This document shows positions 55,321-64,000 of a stretch of DNA of 64,000 nt, one piece after another. The position numbers were made by a program, and so were the translations under genes. The notes beneath the pieces were generated by a model. That model was not told the origin of the DNA. It saw nothing but the letters and a program-made list of their open reading frames with translations, and did no database searches. Position 1 is the stretch's first letter. The number at the start of each line of letters is the position of its first letter. This DNA is from Perkinsus olseni (lineage: Eukaryota > Perkinsozoa > Perkinsida > Perkinsidae): the NCBI GenBank assembly GCA_013115135.1, contig JABANP010000055.1, positions 124,001-188,000 on the forward strand, written 5' to 3'.

Positions 55321-56454
55321 CTACTGATCGATGCCGTAATGCAGCTGTCGAGGTAGCACAGTGCCAGGTGTCCTCCAATGGAGCATCGGCTCAACTCGGT
55401 TATTATCCACTGGGTAAGGGTACACCGAGTAACTCGGTGGTGGCTCCGGCAGCTGCATCGGCGGCACCTGATCATCATCAATATCACCAGCGCGTCTATC
55501 GGTAGCAGGCTTAGTGAGTGTCCCTAATAAATCCGCACGCCTGGAGGTGATTTTTTCGGCGAAAAATTTTCGCCCACATATACCAGTAAGCGCTTCAAGA
55601 AGGACCGTTTCGTAATCCTCGATTTTATCTATACCTTGTCTAAGTCAAACTCGCTTCAAACTCGTATTGGGCGACAAGAAACGGAGGTCAGTCGAAATTG
55701 CCTACGAAAGATGCACGTTCCTCAGTAGTGGTTAAAGCGGTGTTTCAGCTTTTTGCCGCTGACCAAAATTCGGCGATTGTTGAGCCCGATAATAAACCCA
55801 TTCTCCGTGCGTGACGAGCCGACAATGCGAGAATTCGTGCCACTGCACGCAAAAACTGGCAAGGGCATCGCCAAACCGGCTCCCTCCCCCCCTCGGAGAC
55901 GGACCGAATGGGCATCCTGAGCGGCCTGACTCTCCTCTTACCGTATGGACCTCCGCTCCCAATACGTATCTTTCGACCAGTTTCCGCAGATTATCAGCTT
56001 CTGCCGCAACATGCTGAGCATGCCTTGCCAATGACATAGAGTGGGAGGCGGCCCTCTGGGTCACTGCTTGGGTTACCTACCATCCCTACCTCGAAACGAA
56101 GAATGATTCAACAAATTGGTTTTTCCCGTCACGCGCCACGAAATTCGAGCGAACATGGAGATTCATTCTCAGTGAGTTCACTCACGGTAAAGAACCGGGA
56201 ACAGCGGATGGCGCTCACTTTCGCGGCTCCAACAGCGGCTTCACCGGCGACTGCCTTCTGCGTCGGCACAAATGCCAGCTCAGGATGCACTAGAAGCTTG
56301 TTATTCTGAGAAGATGATGTTCCAGTCATACCACTCCTTCCGCAACTCGCGTCAGAAACGAGCAGGTACCTACCTGCCAGCTGGCTTGAAGAGCCAGATC
56401 GGCTCCCGGCATGTTCGAGAAGAGGTTCTGCAGCAGTGCATTGGGCCCAACCAT
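55321..56454 (-). CDS. spliced gene of unknown function with Pro-rich C-terminal exon
   Basis: The ATG at 56454 starts MVGPNALLQNLFSNMPGAD. After a short intron and one unresolved frame step comes VHPELAFVPTQKAVAGEAAV, ending at a GTGAGC donor. A later exon (AEADNLRKLVERY) joins by a 49-nt GT-AG intron to AMPLPVFACSGTNSRIVGSS, then NGFIIGLNNRRILVSGKKLK, and reaches a TGA at 55722. A further open exon at 55321-55620 (LLEALTGICGRKFFAEKITS to VPPMQLPEPPPSYSVYPYP) ends at TAG 55321. It may be the true 3' exon or a separate gene. No domain recognised. Confidence 0.4.
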
Positions 56455-57505
56455 CAATAGAGGAAAGCGGCAACGCTGAGAAGTGGCGGCGTCCGGTCAC
56501 CCTGAATTCCCTTATTATCAATACTCGCGAATAAACCGTCAGCATCGGCAAACAACAGAAAACTTTTCTCTTAACCAGTTCTCTGAACCGATGTCTCACG
56601 ACCCCCGCTGTACTTCAGAAAGATGCGATTCCAGCAGCAATCAAAAAGGTGGAAAGTCTCCACCGTTAACAACCTTAACCCCTTCCGAAGGGGCCCTTCG
56701 CTCCATTTCTTACGACAACAGTGTCTGTGTGATATCTCATCCGATGGAAAGGACTTATTCTCTAAACTACGCCTATGCTGACTAGCGCCTCATTTTCCCC
56801 TTTTCACCCCACTCCTGCTAGCAACTGATCACTGATGAAAGTGCTGTCGTAGAGTTGCTATCACATTGGCCACAATTACGGAGTGCATTCTCTCAGACTG
56901 CGATAACTTTGTGCGCGGTTATGCTATAGATTACATGGAAACTCTATAATCATTTTTATGGTATCTATCAATCTAGTAATACTCAACAGTCATTGACCAT
57001 TTTTCGACCTACTACCCATTCATCATTGATATCTATATACAGTGCGAACCAAACCGTCATGCGAATCATCGTTCGTGAGGGAGGTCAGGCATAGGTGGTT
57101 AAAGAGCAGAGGGCGATGAACGCGCGATGGAGAAGCGAGAGGAGGTTATCGTTATCATAAACCCACTGAATATTTCAAGAAAACTTGCTGAATTAAGAGA
57201 GTTTATTGACGGCCTTCGAAAGATTTACTGAGGAGTGAAAATCGATTGACAACGTTTCAGATTCAACGATTACATCCCCATCATTGAACTGATATAAGAT
57301 GTTCAACAAATTATTCGGAGGGCCATCGCGGAGAAAGACTAACTAGGTCCTGGTTGAGAGGAAAGGCATATGCGGGTCCGCTACGAGGAAGAAGCAACTA
57401 TTAACACAAGACCCTTCCTAACAACGTTGGCATTATGTGAATGCACACTACCATCACAGGCAGACGAACAGGTGATAAATAGAATACATCGAATAACATG
57501 ACATA
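56455..57505. other. 1 kb AT-richer intergenic DNA
   Basis: Noticeably more A+T-rich than its surroundings between about 56800 and 57350, with no supported gene, RNA or repeat. Confidence 0.55.
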
Positions 57506-59054
57506 CTAGTCGAGAGGGTCGAAAGGGTCATCAACATCTACCAAGGGGAGTACAACTTCCCTTCCCAATCCATCAACAGTCTCCTCTCCGAGATGTATCC
57601 TCCACATACCACTGTTAATACAAATGTAAATGTTGTCCATCCGAAGTGGACTTATTCGTAGCATTGTTTCTGCCACGGCCAGCGCAGCCGTCATGTCTTC
57701 CTCTGATTGACCTTGAAGGTAGTAACACCCTAAGGGCTGGAGACCTCTGATGTGAGAAGGGTACAGCGGAGGTGAGCGGAAGAATGAAGCATCCGAGTTG
57801 GACTCGCACGTCAGATACACCGGCCCGCACAGCGTCACCAATTCCCCAAGCACGAGAATCGCGCCTTCCACAACGACTCTCGCTAACCCTGTTATCCCCT
57901 GCTTAACAAATGGAATCAACCTAGTCTTTGAATAGAGTCTGGCCGCTGCTGGACTAAGCTCGGGGGTCGAACATCTCGGGCGCAAATCACGAGCCATCGC
58001 ATTCTCCTGCATCGCAGCATCCTCAACAACCTCTCCGGCATCCACTCCAGAAGCAGAACTAGAACCGCTAGAAGGCTCCCTTTCGTCGAGCATCATCACA
58101 TTCCCAATAATCACTCCGCCCTCCTCCTTAGACACAGCATCAAAGCCGCTAGCCACCTGCCTTTCGTCGTCAACCATCTCTCTGCCGTCAGTTTCCGAAG
58201 CAGAGCTCGAGCTACTAGTAGGCTCCCTTTCGTCGAGCATCACAACATCATCAACACCCTCCTGTGTCTTCGCTGCAGCATTGGAGGCGCCGGCTACTGG
58301 CTTCTGGTCGCGTAAACTAGCCTTCTCAACCGTATCTTCATCCCTCGTTTTTCCCTGCGCAGTTGATTGATCATTGACTTCAATAAGCCTCTTCTGACGC
58401 TCCTGCTCTCCTACTCCCATCGAAACCTTTACCACATAAGCGCGCCCGCGATTCCCCCTCTGTTTCTCAGGCAACCCACTGGCTGCAACTCCTTCATTCC
58501 GAGGCACCAGCGTCTGTCGACGAGTTTTGATCTCGGCCGGAGCTTTCGGTCGAACTGGAGATATTGAAACGAACCTGGTGACCTTCTCAAGATGAACAGG
58601 GCAATCAACATGATACACCCGCCCATTTCCATCTTCCCGTGCATCAAGGAAAGCAGTCAGGTTGCCATCCTTAATACAGAAGGGGTATACGCGCCGGAAA
58701 TGGTACGGGCTTCCGAGTGCCTCCCGGATAAGAGTGTTTCGAGTTAATGAAGAAACATGTTCCAGAACTCCTGTCTGTCATGAAGACAGAAGTCGGGTAC
58801 GCCAGAGCCTTTCCAGAAGCAATACAACTGCTCCGGCCATTCTCCTGGGTAATGGAGAGAGTAGACACTCGGCCGGCCTCAGTAGTCTGCTCGACTAAGA
58901 GATGAATCCTGGCCATGCCGGGCCAGCATGCCTTAGTAACCTCAGTAGCTTTACCGACATATAAACCCGAGGTTAAGTGGATCCCAGCGGAAGCGGCAGC
59001 CGGCAGCGTCATCTCCGCAACCGACACGCTCAGGGGAAGCAGGAGGTGTATCAT
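57506..59054 (-). pseudogene. secreted lineage-specific protein, one frameshift (paralogue of 62408-63832)
   Basis: The ATG at 59054 begins a hydrophobic signal segment (MIHLLLPLSVSVAEM). The N-terminal domain (SGLYVGKATEVTKACWPGM) aligns with its paralogue. Near 58730 one extra base shifts the frame; beyond it PYHFRRVYPFCIKDGNLTAF continues the homology. A long acidic Ser/Glu/Asp-rich middle contains two copies of MLDEREP followed by Ser runs. The C-terminal domain ends RMDNIYICINSGMWRIHLGE and VDDPFDPLD. The last 144 bp are identical to the paralogue. The protein is probably extracellular; function unknown. Confidence 0.75.
57513..57656. repeat. 144-bp identical tract, copy 1 (likely gene conversion)
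   Basis: Every base equals 62415-62558, yet the coding sequence just outside differs strongly. It covers the last 48 codons. Confidence 0.9.
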
Positions 59055-59571
59055 AGTTCTTATTCTTGAAGTGGTGAACATTCCAAGAAGACATTCGAGA
59101 GGCGGAAAATGGAAAATGTCAACTTTTCGAGCGGTTCCGACCCGTCTCGACCGTCAAAGTTGGATAGAGGAACGCCGCCCGGTTTGCTGTTCCCACATTT
59201 CTCACTATGATGATCGTCCGGAGAGAAGCGCTCTGGTTTATACACTGCTTGAAGGAAGCAGCACATGGGAAAGCTACACGAGAAGGAAACATGAAAATTC
59301 CACAACAAGCGCCGTCTCCCCAGCGGAGCGGAGTTTACTGGATTGTCGTTCATCCTTAAAAAACGCACCGCGAGTTCCAAAGCCCCTACTCCACTGGCGG
59401 GTAGTGGACTGTTCCCAACGCGAATAAATGATACCTCCGACAGCACCTCCGCAGACGCCAACCGAAGCAACTAGCGAGCTACTCTCATTGTTCACATCTG
59501 CTGCCGATGTTGATGATGACGCAATCCCTGAATCCAAGTTCACAGAACAGTAAGGAAGACCGTCTCTCCGT
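59055..59571. other. 5' flank with unresolved frames
   Basis: Minus-strand frames at 59060-59585 are Ser/Gly-rich and may include exons, but no single splice solution is convincing. Confidence 0.35.
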
Positions 59572-60189
59572 TCAAAGGTCCCCACCCAACCTGTACACTG
59601 AAACCCAGAAGCGTACCATTTCGAGGAAAGTCCTCAACGGCAAACAGCCAATCGTCACGAGGTCCCCATCAACCCTCCTGAGGGCAGCACTTTTGCGAAC
59701 CCATTGACCCGATACACAACACACCTCAAGAAAGGATGACGTCAAACATACATCTGTGAAAATGCGACACTCTGGAAAGCTCAACTCGAAACCCCAATGA
59801 AGACGTCTCCTCTTCACCCTTCCCGACACGACTTGACCGCTGGGCCTCCCACAATTTGTCAAAAAATGAATTCAGTCGAATATCCCCGACTACGGCGATA
59901 TGTCCCTCAACAGCTGGTCTTCTGGGCTTCCAGCCACCGCCTTGGTTTTCAACCCTGTCCGCCGATCCGCGTCTCCGGACGAGGCAGATGCCCCCGGAAA
60001 ACGAAGATGTCTCTCCATGTCTCCACGCGCTGCTTCCATCGACCCGCCAGCCTTGCTGTTGTTGGGAGACAGCTCCTCAAACCGATTGTCGATATCCGTC
60101 TGAAAAAATAGAAGCTCCAGGAAAACGGCGTCGATGTCTTCCAGTACGGCCCTGGTAACGGTCCAGAGGTAAAAATTTTCGAGCTCCAT
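59572..60189 (-). CDS. small spliced protein of unknown function
   Basis: The ATG at 60189 starts MELENFYLWTVTRAVLEDID and continues as a helical then hydrophilic chain to LRDISP. A 48-nt GT-AG intron (GTAGTCGGGG to GTGGGAG) joins it in phase to SGQVVSGR and beyond. The downstream frame stays open to 59572, though a second typical 47-nt intron after TSSFLE would end it sooner. The 5' flank shares a long motif-bearing stretch with the gene at 33010. No domain recognised. Confidence 0.5.
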
Positions 60190-60316
60190 GCGAGAAAAAA
60201 ACTCACAGGGAGGGTGGCAGTTGTTGTTGTTGCTTATAGTCAACGCAGGGCGACAAGGAGTATGAAGCTTATCCAACTTTCCCTCTAAGCTTCCTTTCTC
60301 GAAGGGAATAAGCTAT

Positions 60317-60329
60317 GCACGCATGCACA
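60317..60329 (-). promoter_or_regulatory. 13-bp upstream motif, copy h
   Basis: Minus strand reads TGTGCATGCGTGC, 128 bp upstream of the ATG at 60189. GCGTTGACTATAAGCAACAA follows closer to the gene. Confidence 0.55.
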
Positions 60330-60422
60330 AGACGACCGACGCATAATGAGTAACACACTAATAAATACCCGGCCAAGTTATTCCCTCCCACATTTTAATG
60401 AAGATGCTGGTGTTGATATTAC

Positions 60423-60575
60423 CTTCAAGTACGCAAAGCCCATCTCGGTTACATTCAAGAGGCGTTCAAAGTAGTCGTGAAGATCCTGACGAGTCTCCTC
60501 TCGCCAAGCTATGACCTCCGCCGTACTGTTCTGCGACAATCTCGCCTCGATGTCCGCCTGAGAGCACTCAACATC
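60423..60575 (-). CDS. isolated helical exon
   Basis: Open frame without its own start that reads QADIEARLSQNSTAEVIAWR then REETRQDLHDYFERLLNV, ending at an AAG/GTAATA donor. It looks like one exon of a larger coiled protein whose other exons were not found. Confidence 0.3.
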
Positions 60576-60608
60576 TCATCAACGCCCACCCGCCATTTAT
60601 ACCACCAC

Positions 60609-60629
60609 CAGCAGCAGCAGCAGCAGCAG
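60609..60629. repeat. (CAG)7 microsatellite
   Basis: Seven CAG units preceded by three ACC units, next to the dispersed repeat at 60634. Confidence 0.9.
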
Positions 60630-60633
60630 AAGT

Positions 60634-60840
60634 CTACTCGCCGGATGGGGCCGCTGCGCCACGATACAGCAATTCGGCGGTAGGATCGACACGGGGATAC
60701 CAACTCGGCGATTGAAGAGGTAAGTTTAGCGGTGGCGCTCCAAAGGGGAGTTCAATTCCGCGGATCAATTTCATGATGAGGAGAAACAAACCCGCCAATA
60801 AGGACGTCCATTTCGCGAATCAACTTCAAACCAAAACTTT
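60634..60840 (+). repeat. dispersed repeat, copy 2
   Basis: Second copy of the repeat at 24885-25130, with the same order of words and small internal deletions. Confidence 0.7.
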
Positions 60841-60867
60841 CGATCTTATTACCTCCTCTCCTACGAA

Positions 60868-61399
60868 CTAATGCCCCAGGAAAGTTTCGATGAAACCAAT
60901 TCGCGGAACAAGGTATAACGATGAGGTTGACCGCCGACCGGAAGAGTTTCTCACCCCCTGGGTAGCTATAAGCTTCTCCGTATCTCCACGATGAGCTGCT
61001 ATAGTAGACGCTGCAGCGATATGCCCGGTCACCACCGACAGCACCATGACGGTGAAGATCGCAAGGACGACTAATATCGCCAACACTGGTCGTTCTCGGA
61101 CCGACCGGAGGGCTCTAGAAAACGGGCATGTTAATGATAGTCGGGATGATGCGGTTACACTACCTCAGAGATCCGGTGATTAGATTCTCATCGGCCTGCA
61201 AACCTGAACGTGCAGGGATAGAACCCACGACCAATACACGGAAAACGGAGAGCACTAACCATTCGGCCAAAAAGTCACTACCACCAAACGGTCGAGATTG
61301 GCCCTCCCGCTCATCCGCTTCATGCTTCGCCAAGAGGGCAACTTCTAACTCCGAAACACGCCTGACCAGCTCCTCACTCGAGGACCTCACGCTCTCCAA
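60868..61399 (-). CDS. coiled-coil plus transmembrane protein, partly resolved
   Basis: The upstream exon (SSSEELVRRVSELEVALLAK) is coiled coil and ends at a GTTAGT donor. A downstream exon, behind a CCCGTTTTCTAG acceptor, encodes a strong membrane segment (LAILVVLAIFTVMVLSVV) and a 45-residue tail ending FIETFLGH. The phase of the join is unresolved. The intervening sequence has tRNA-like A- and B-boxes (TGGCCGAATGGTTA, GGGTTCTATCC). Possible membrane tether; unknown family. Confidence 0.35.
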
Positions 61400-61689
61400 T
61401 TCGACCTAGCATCAAACACGTCTCGCCACGTCACGATTCCAGGCAATTTCAGACACTATCGAGGGAAGCGGTGAAAAAATCGTCCCCCAGCCGAGGTCTG
61501 GGTTTTAGCCCTCTGTAGCCGCCAACAGTACCGATAGGGACTCATTGTTCGCTACGAGTCTTCTCTGTAGCTCTTCTGACTTTTCCGTCTCCGTTCCTCT
61601 TCGGCGTACATGCACGACCAGTGGAACTCGGGAGGATGTCGGCTTGGAAAAACGCTCCTACGAGTAACACCAAATCACTCCTGCGTCTA

Positions 61690-62193
61690 CTAGTCAGCTC
61701 CAAGGGCGATCAACCAATCGCGGTGATGACTCCTGAGCACTGCCGCTACTACTTGCGTCAGAGGGAAGTTGGCAGCCGTCATGAGTTGGCATGACCCGCT
61801 GCCTGTGGGGTCCCATTTCCGCCCAACCCATTCGCTGAGTTCCTCTAGCGATCGAACTTGCAGCTCGTATGGGCCCTTCCTTGGGTTGCCGAGGACCTGC
61901 AGAGGGAGTGGAGGGATAATCCTCATCCATCCCAGTCACCTTCACAACCACATGCTTGGTCACATTAGGGCACCCATCGTGCATCTCGGGAATCGACTCG
62001 GCTGCTGTTGGACCGAAACCACTCGACAGACCCCTCCCATTCGTCCGCCTGCCAGCGATGATCAACAGCTTGGCACGGCATCAGGTTATTGAAGAAGCAC
62101 GTCGGTCCTACTTCGGAAGGTCATACAGATTGTCTCGGCCATTCCTGTGGATAATGGATGGGGATTGTCGCATACAAGAAAATAACTAACCAT
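61690..62193 (-). CDS. small spliced protein of unknown function
   Basis: The ATG at 62193 starts MVSYFLVCDNPHPLSTG. A 43-nt intron (GTAGGACCGA to GTGCCAAG) joins to VDHRWQADEWEGSVEWFRS. A 77-nt intron with a pyrimidine-rich acceptor (CACTCCCTCTGCAG) joins in phase to GNPRKGPYELQVRSLEELSE and on to HRDWLIALGAD at 61690. About 125 residues. The start could lie further upstream, where the same frame stays open and would add a membrane segment. No domain recognised. Confidence 0.5.
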
Positions 62194-62407
62194 GATGGCC
62201 ACAGTCAGTACGCTTCTCACAGTTTCAATCGCTGACCCAGGCTGTTGAACCTCCTCCGCATTGGAGACGACTGATGACTCTATCAACACAACAATATATA
62301 ACCTAGATGAACATCATTATCACCATGGTTATTATTATGATGACCTCTGCCGCCCTTTCAGAACATCGAACAGGCGATAAATAGAGCACATCGAGTAACA
62401 TGACACA

Positions 62408-63832
62408 CTAGTCTAGAGGGTCGAAAGGGTCATCAACATCTACCAAGGGGAGTACAACTTCCCTTCCCAATCCATCAACAGTCTCCTCTCCGAGATGTAT
62501 CCTCCACATACCACTGTTAATACAAATGTAAATGTTGTCCATCCGAAGTGGACTTATTTTCATAATTCCCTCCGCCGCTGCCAACTCAGGCGTTAATTCC
62601 GACAGCCCATCGAAGTGCTGCCGCGGACGATACCATCGGAGGCCGAAATAAGTGTTGTGCCCAGCGTGTGTGGAGATGGGATGAAGACCGGGCAAATGGA
62701 GGCGAGTGTAAGAGTGGTCCAAGGTAGACTCGAAAGTCATATTAACCGGTCCAGAGAGGATCATCTTCCCACCAGATGATTTCACTCTGCCCTCCACAAT
62801 CACTTTCCCAACCTCAGTTGCCCCCTGTTTATGGAACGGCCGAGGAAGGCGGCGGCTACCCGTTGCAGGTCGCCTGACCCTATGAAGCCTCTCAACCGCT
62901 CGACCGTCCTCTGCCCTCGCCTGTTTGGCCCTTTGCGTATCTGCCTGGGAAGACCTCTCCGGAGACGGCTTCCTCTTCCCTCTCGAGCTTTCCATCTCTT
63001 TTCGTGCCGCGGAGTCGGGCCCAGTCTTCGTTGCCTCACCGACATTATCTCGCTGCAGATTCCCTCGAGAAGCGGCTAGTACCGATCGAGAGCCCTTGGG
63101 CACTTGAGTTGCGTCACCTAACGTGCCCGCAGACCCTCTGGCCTCTCCCCCCACCGATCCGGTCTGAGAAATCCTCTTCCGAGAGAGGTCTCCCCTCCTT
63201 CCGAGCCTGCTTCTCCTAGCTGATACGACAGAGCCAGCACCACCGGTTTCCACCTTATCATTCTGGCCAGCCACAACCACCTTAGGGGAAGAGACAGGGC
63301 CCGGTGGACGGCGAACGGGCCAGGTTTTGCCTGCCTGAGACAATGCAGATAACACCAGTCCTGTGAAGGTATTGTTGACTTCTTCGAGATGAATGGGGCA
63401 GTCGAGGTGATAGAATTTCCTATTCCCTTCCTGTCGAGCGTCCAGGTACATCAGTATCCCTCCATTGTCCACCCGAAAAGGGATACGTGGGGAGAACTCG
63501 ACCTGCGCCAGATGAAGGGCAACCTTGGGATAGTAGTGCAAACCATTGATGTAATAGAAATTCTCTCTACGATACACTTCATTAGCGAATGTCAAATTCG
63601 AGTAGGGTTTAGGGTATCCAGAAGCAATAAGGGAGCTCAAACCATTCCGACCAGTGTAGATGATAGAGGATTTCTGACGAACCGGACTCAACGGACGAAT
63701 GACAATATTCAAGTTAACCATATCGGGCCAGCAACGCCTAGTGCCATCAGTAGCTCGTCCAAGATACCATCCTGGGGACAGAGGGGCAGACGACAGCACT
63801 CCCAAGCCGCTGAGGAAGAGAATCGAAAACAT
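62408..63832 (-). CDS. secreted lineage-specific protein, intact
   Basis: 474 residues from the ATG at 63832; the frame opens 15 codons earlier at 63877. Signal peptide MFSILFLSGLGVLSSAP, then an N-terminal domain (GWYLGRATDGTRRCWPDM, ..RKFYHLDCPIHLEEV). A long basic, Arg/Ser/Lys-rich middle follows. A C-terminal domain ends RMDNIYICINSGMWRIHLGE and VDDPFDPLD. The middle is basic here but acidic in the paralogue at 57506. N-terminal and C-terminal domains align with that copy. Likely extracellular; family not recognised. Confidence 0.8.
   Translation of the reverse strand: MFSILFLSGLGVLSSAPLSPGWYLGRATDGTRRCWPDMVNLNIVIRPLSPVRQKSSIIYTGRNGLSSLIASGYPKPYSNLTFANEVYRRENFYYINGLHYYPKVALHLAQVEFSPRIPFRVDNGGILMYLDARQEGNRKFYHLDCPIHLEEVNNTFTGLVLSALSQAGKTWPVRRPPGPVSSPKVVVAGQNDKVETGGAGSVVSARRSRLGRRGDLSRKRISQTGSVGGEARGSAGTLGDATQVPKGSRSVLAASRGNLQRDNVGEATKTGPDSAARKEMESSRGKRKPSPERSSQADTQRAKQARAEDGRAVERLHRVRRPATGSRRLPRPFHKQGATEVGKVIVEGRVKSSGGKMILSGPVNMTFESTLDHSYTRLHLPGLHPISTHAGHNTYFGLRWYRPRQHFDGLSELTPELAAAEGIMKISPLRMDNIYICINSGMWRIHLGEETVDGLGREVVLPLVDVDDPFDPLD
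62415..62558. repeat. 144-bp identical tract, copy 2
   Basis: Identical to 57513-57656; encodes the last 48 codons of the intact gene. Confidence 0.9.
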
Positions 63833-64000
63833 GGGTGGGTAAAAAGCAACCCTGGAAGGACGTTTTTGAAGGCTCATGCGCTGTCCAGCTCTGCGAGATG
63901 TGTCCTGGAAAGAGCCGAGCGTTAAAAGGGCATGTAAAAGGGCTCCTTGCGCCGCACAGAGCGAAGGGGAGGAAGCTTGCGCCGAGTAGACTCCGCACTG

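Noticed and set aside
1..64000. Dinoflagellate-type spliced-leader gene, rRNA genes, integrated virus
   Set aside because: I looked for the leader core, rRNA-like blocks and viral hallmark genes and saw none.

Overview
The window is nuclear DNA from a protist with a compact, intron-rich genome. Base composition is mixed and there are no operons. Genes carry many very short GT-AG introns, mostly 37-60 nt. There is one clear eukaryotic tRNA-Glu, an Aurora-type kinase, a ZNFX1-like helicase, and expanded families of secreted lineage-specific proteins. The tiny introns and tandem families of signal-peptide proteins fit a Perkinsus-like alveolate. That assignment is inference, because no taxonomic marker gene is present.

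Layout. 0.2-3.9 kb: two minus-strand paralogues of a GPI-anchor-like mucin, with a minisatellite and a small transposon insertion. 4.4-9.4 kb: three plus-strand A1 (pepsin-like) aspartic protease copies, all frame-broken. 9.8-10.7 kb: a Cys-rich secreted protein, with a frame-broken duplicate at 21.8-22.7 kb. 11.3-19.7 kb: small spliced genes of unknown function and the tRNA-Glu. 20.0-21.3, 30.2-31.4 and 36.8-38.0 kb: three intact protease copies; the last two lie in a 1.8 kb segmental duplication. 23.7-30.1 kb: minus-strand spliced genes coding for ankyrin-like, EF-hand and coiled-coil proteins. 33.0-34.3 and 41.5-42.7 kb: inverted paralogues of a secreted protein built from three copies of one module. 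Between them lie a truncated Aurora copy and a MULE-type DNA transposon with terminal inverted repeats (TIRs) and a 9-bp target duplication. 44.5-46.2 kb: a complete ten-exon Aurora kinase. 47.0-53.9 kb: a CCCH-finger pseudogene, then a ZNFX1-like helicase with CCCH, NFX1-type and RZ-type fingers. 55.3-63.8 kb: further small spliced genes and two paralogues of a secreted protein that share a perfectly identical 144-bp 3' end.

Three themes cut across the window. First, most genes appear only after splicing is worked out by eye, because long open frames are the exception. Second, many single-base indels, often in homopolymers, interrupt otherwise coherent frames; they are either decay of duplicated genes or residual assembly errors. 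Third, a 13-bp motif (coding strand TGYGCANGCGTGC) recurs upstream of eight genes, seven times in the same orientation. It is the best candidate here for an undescribed regulatory element.
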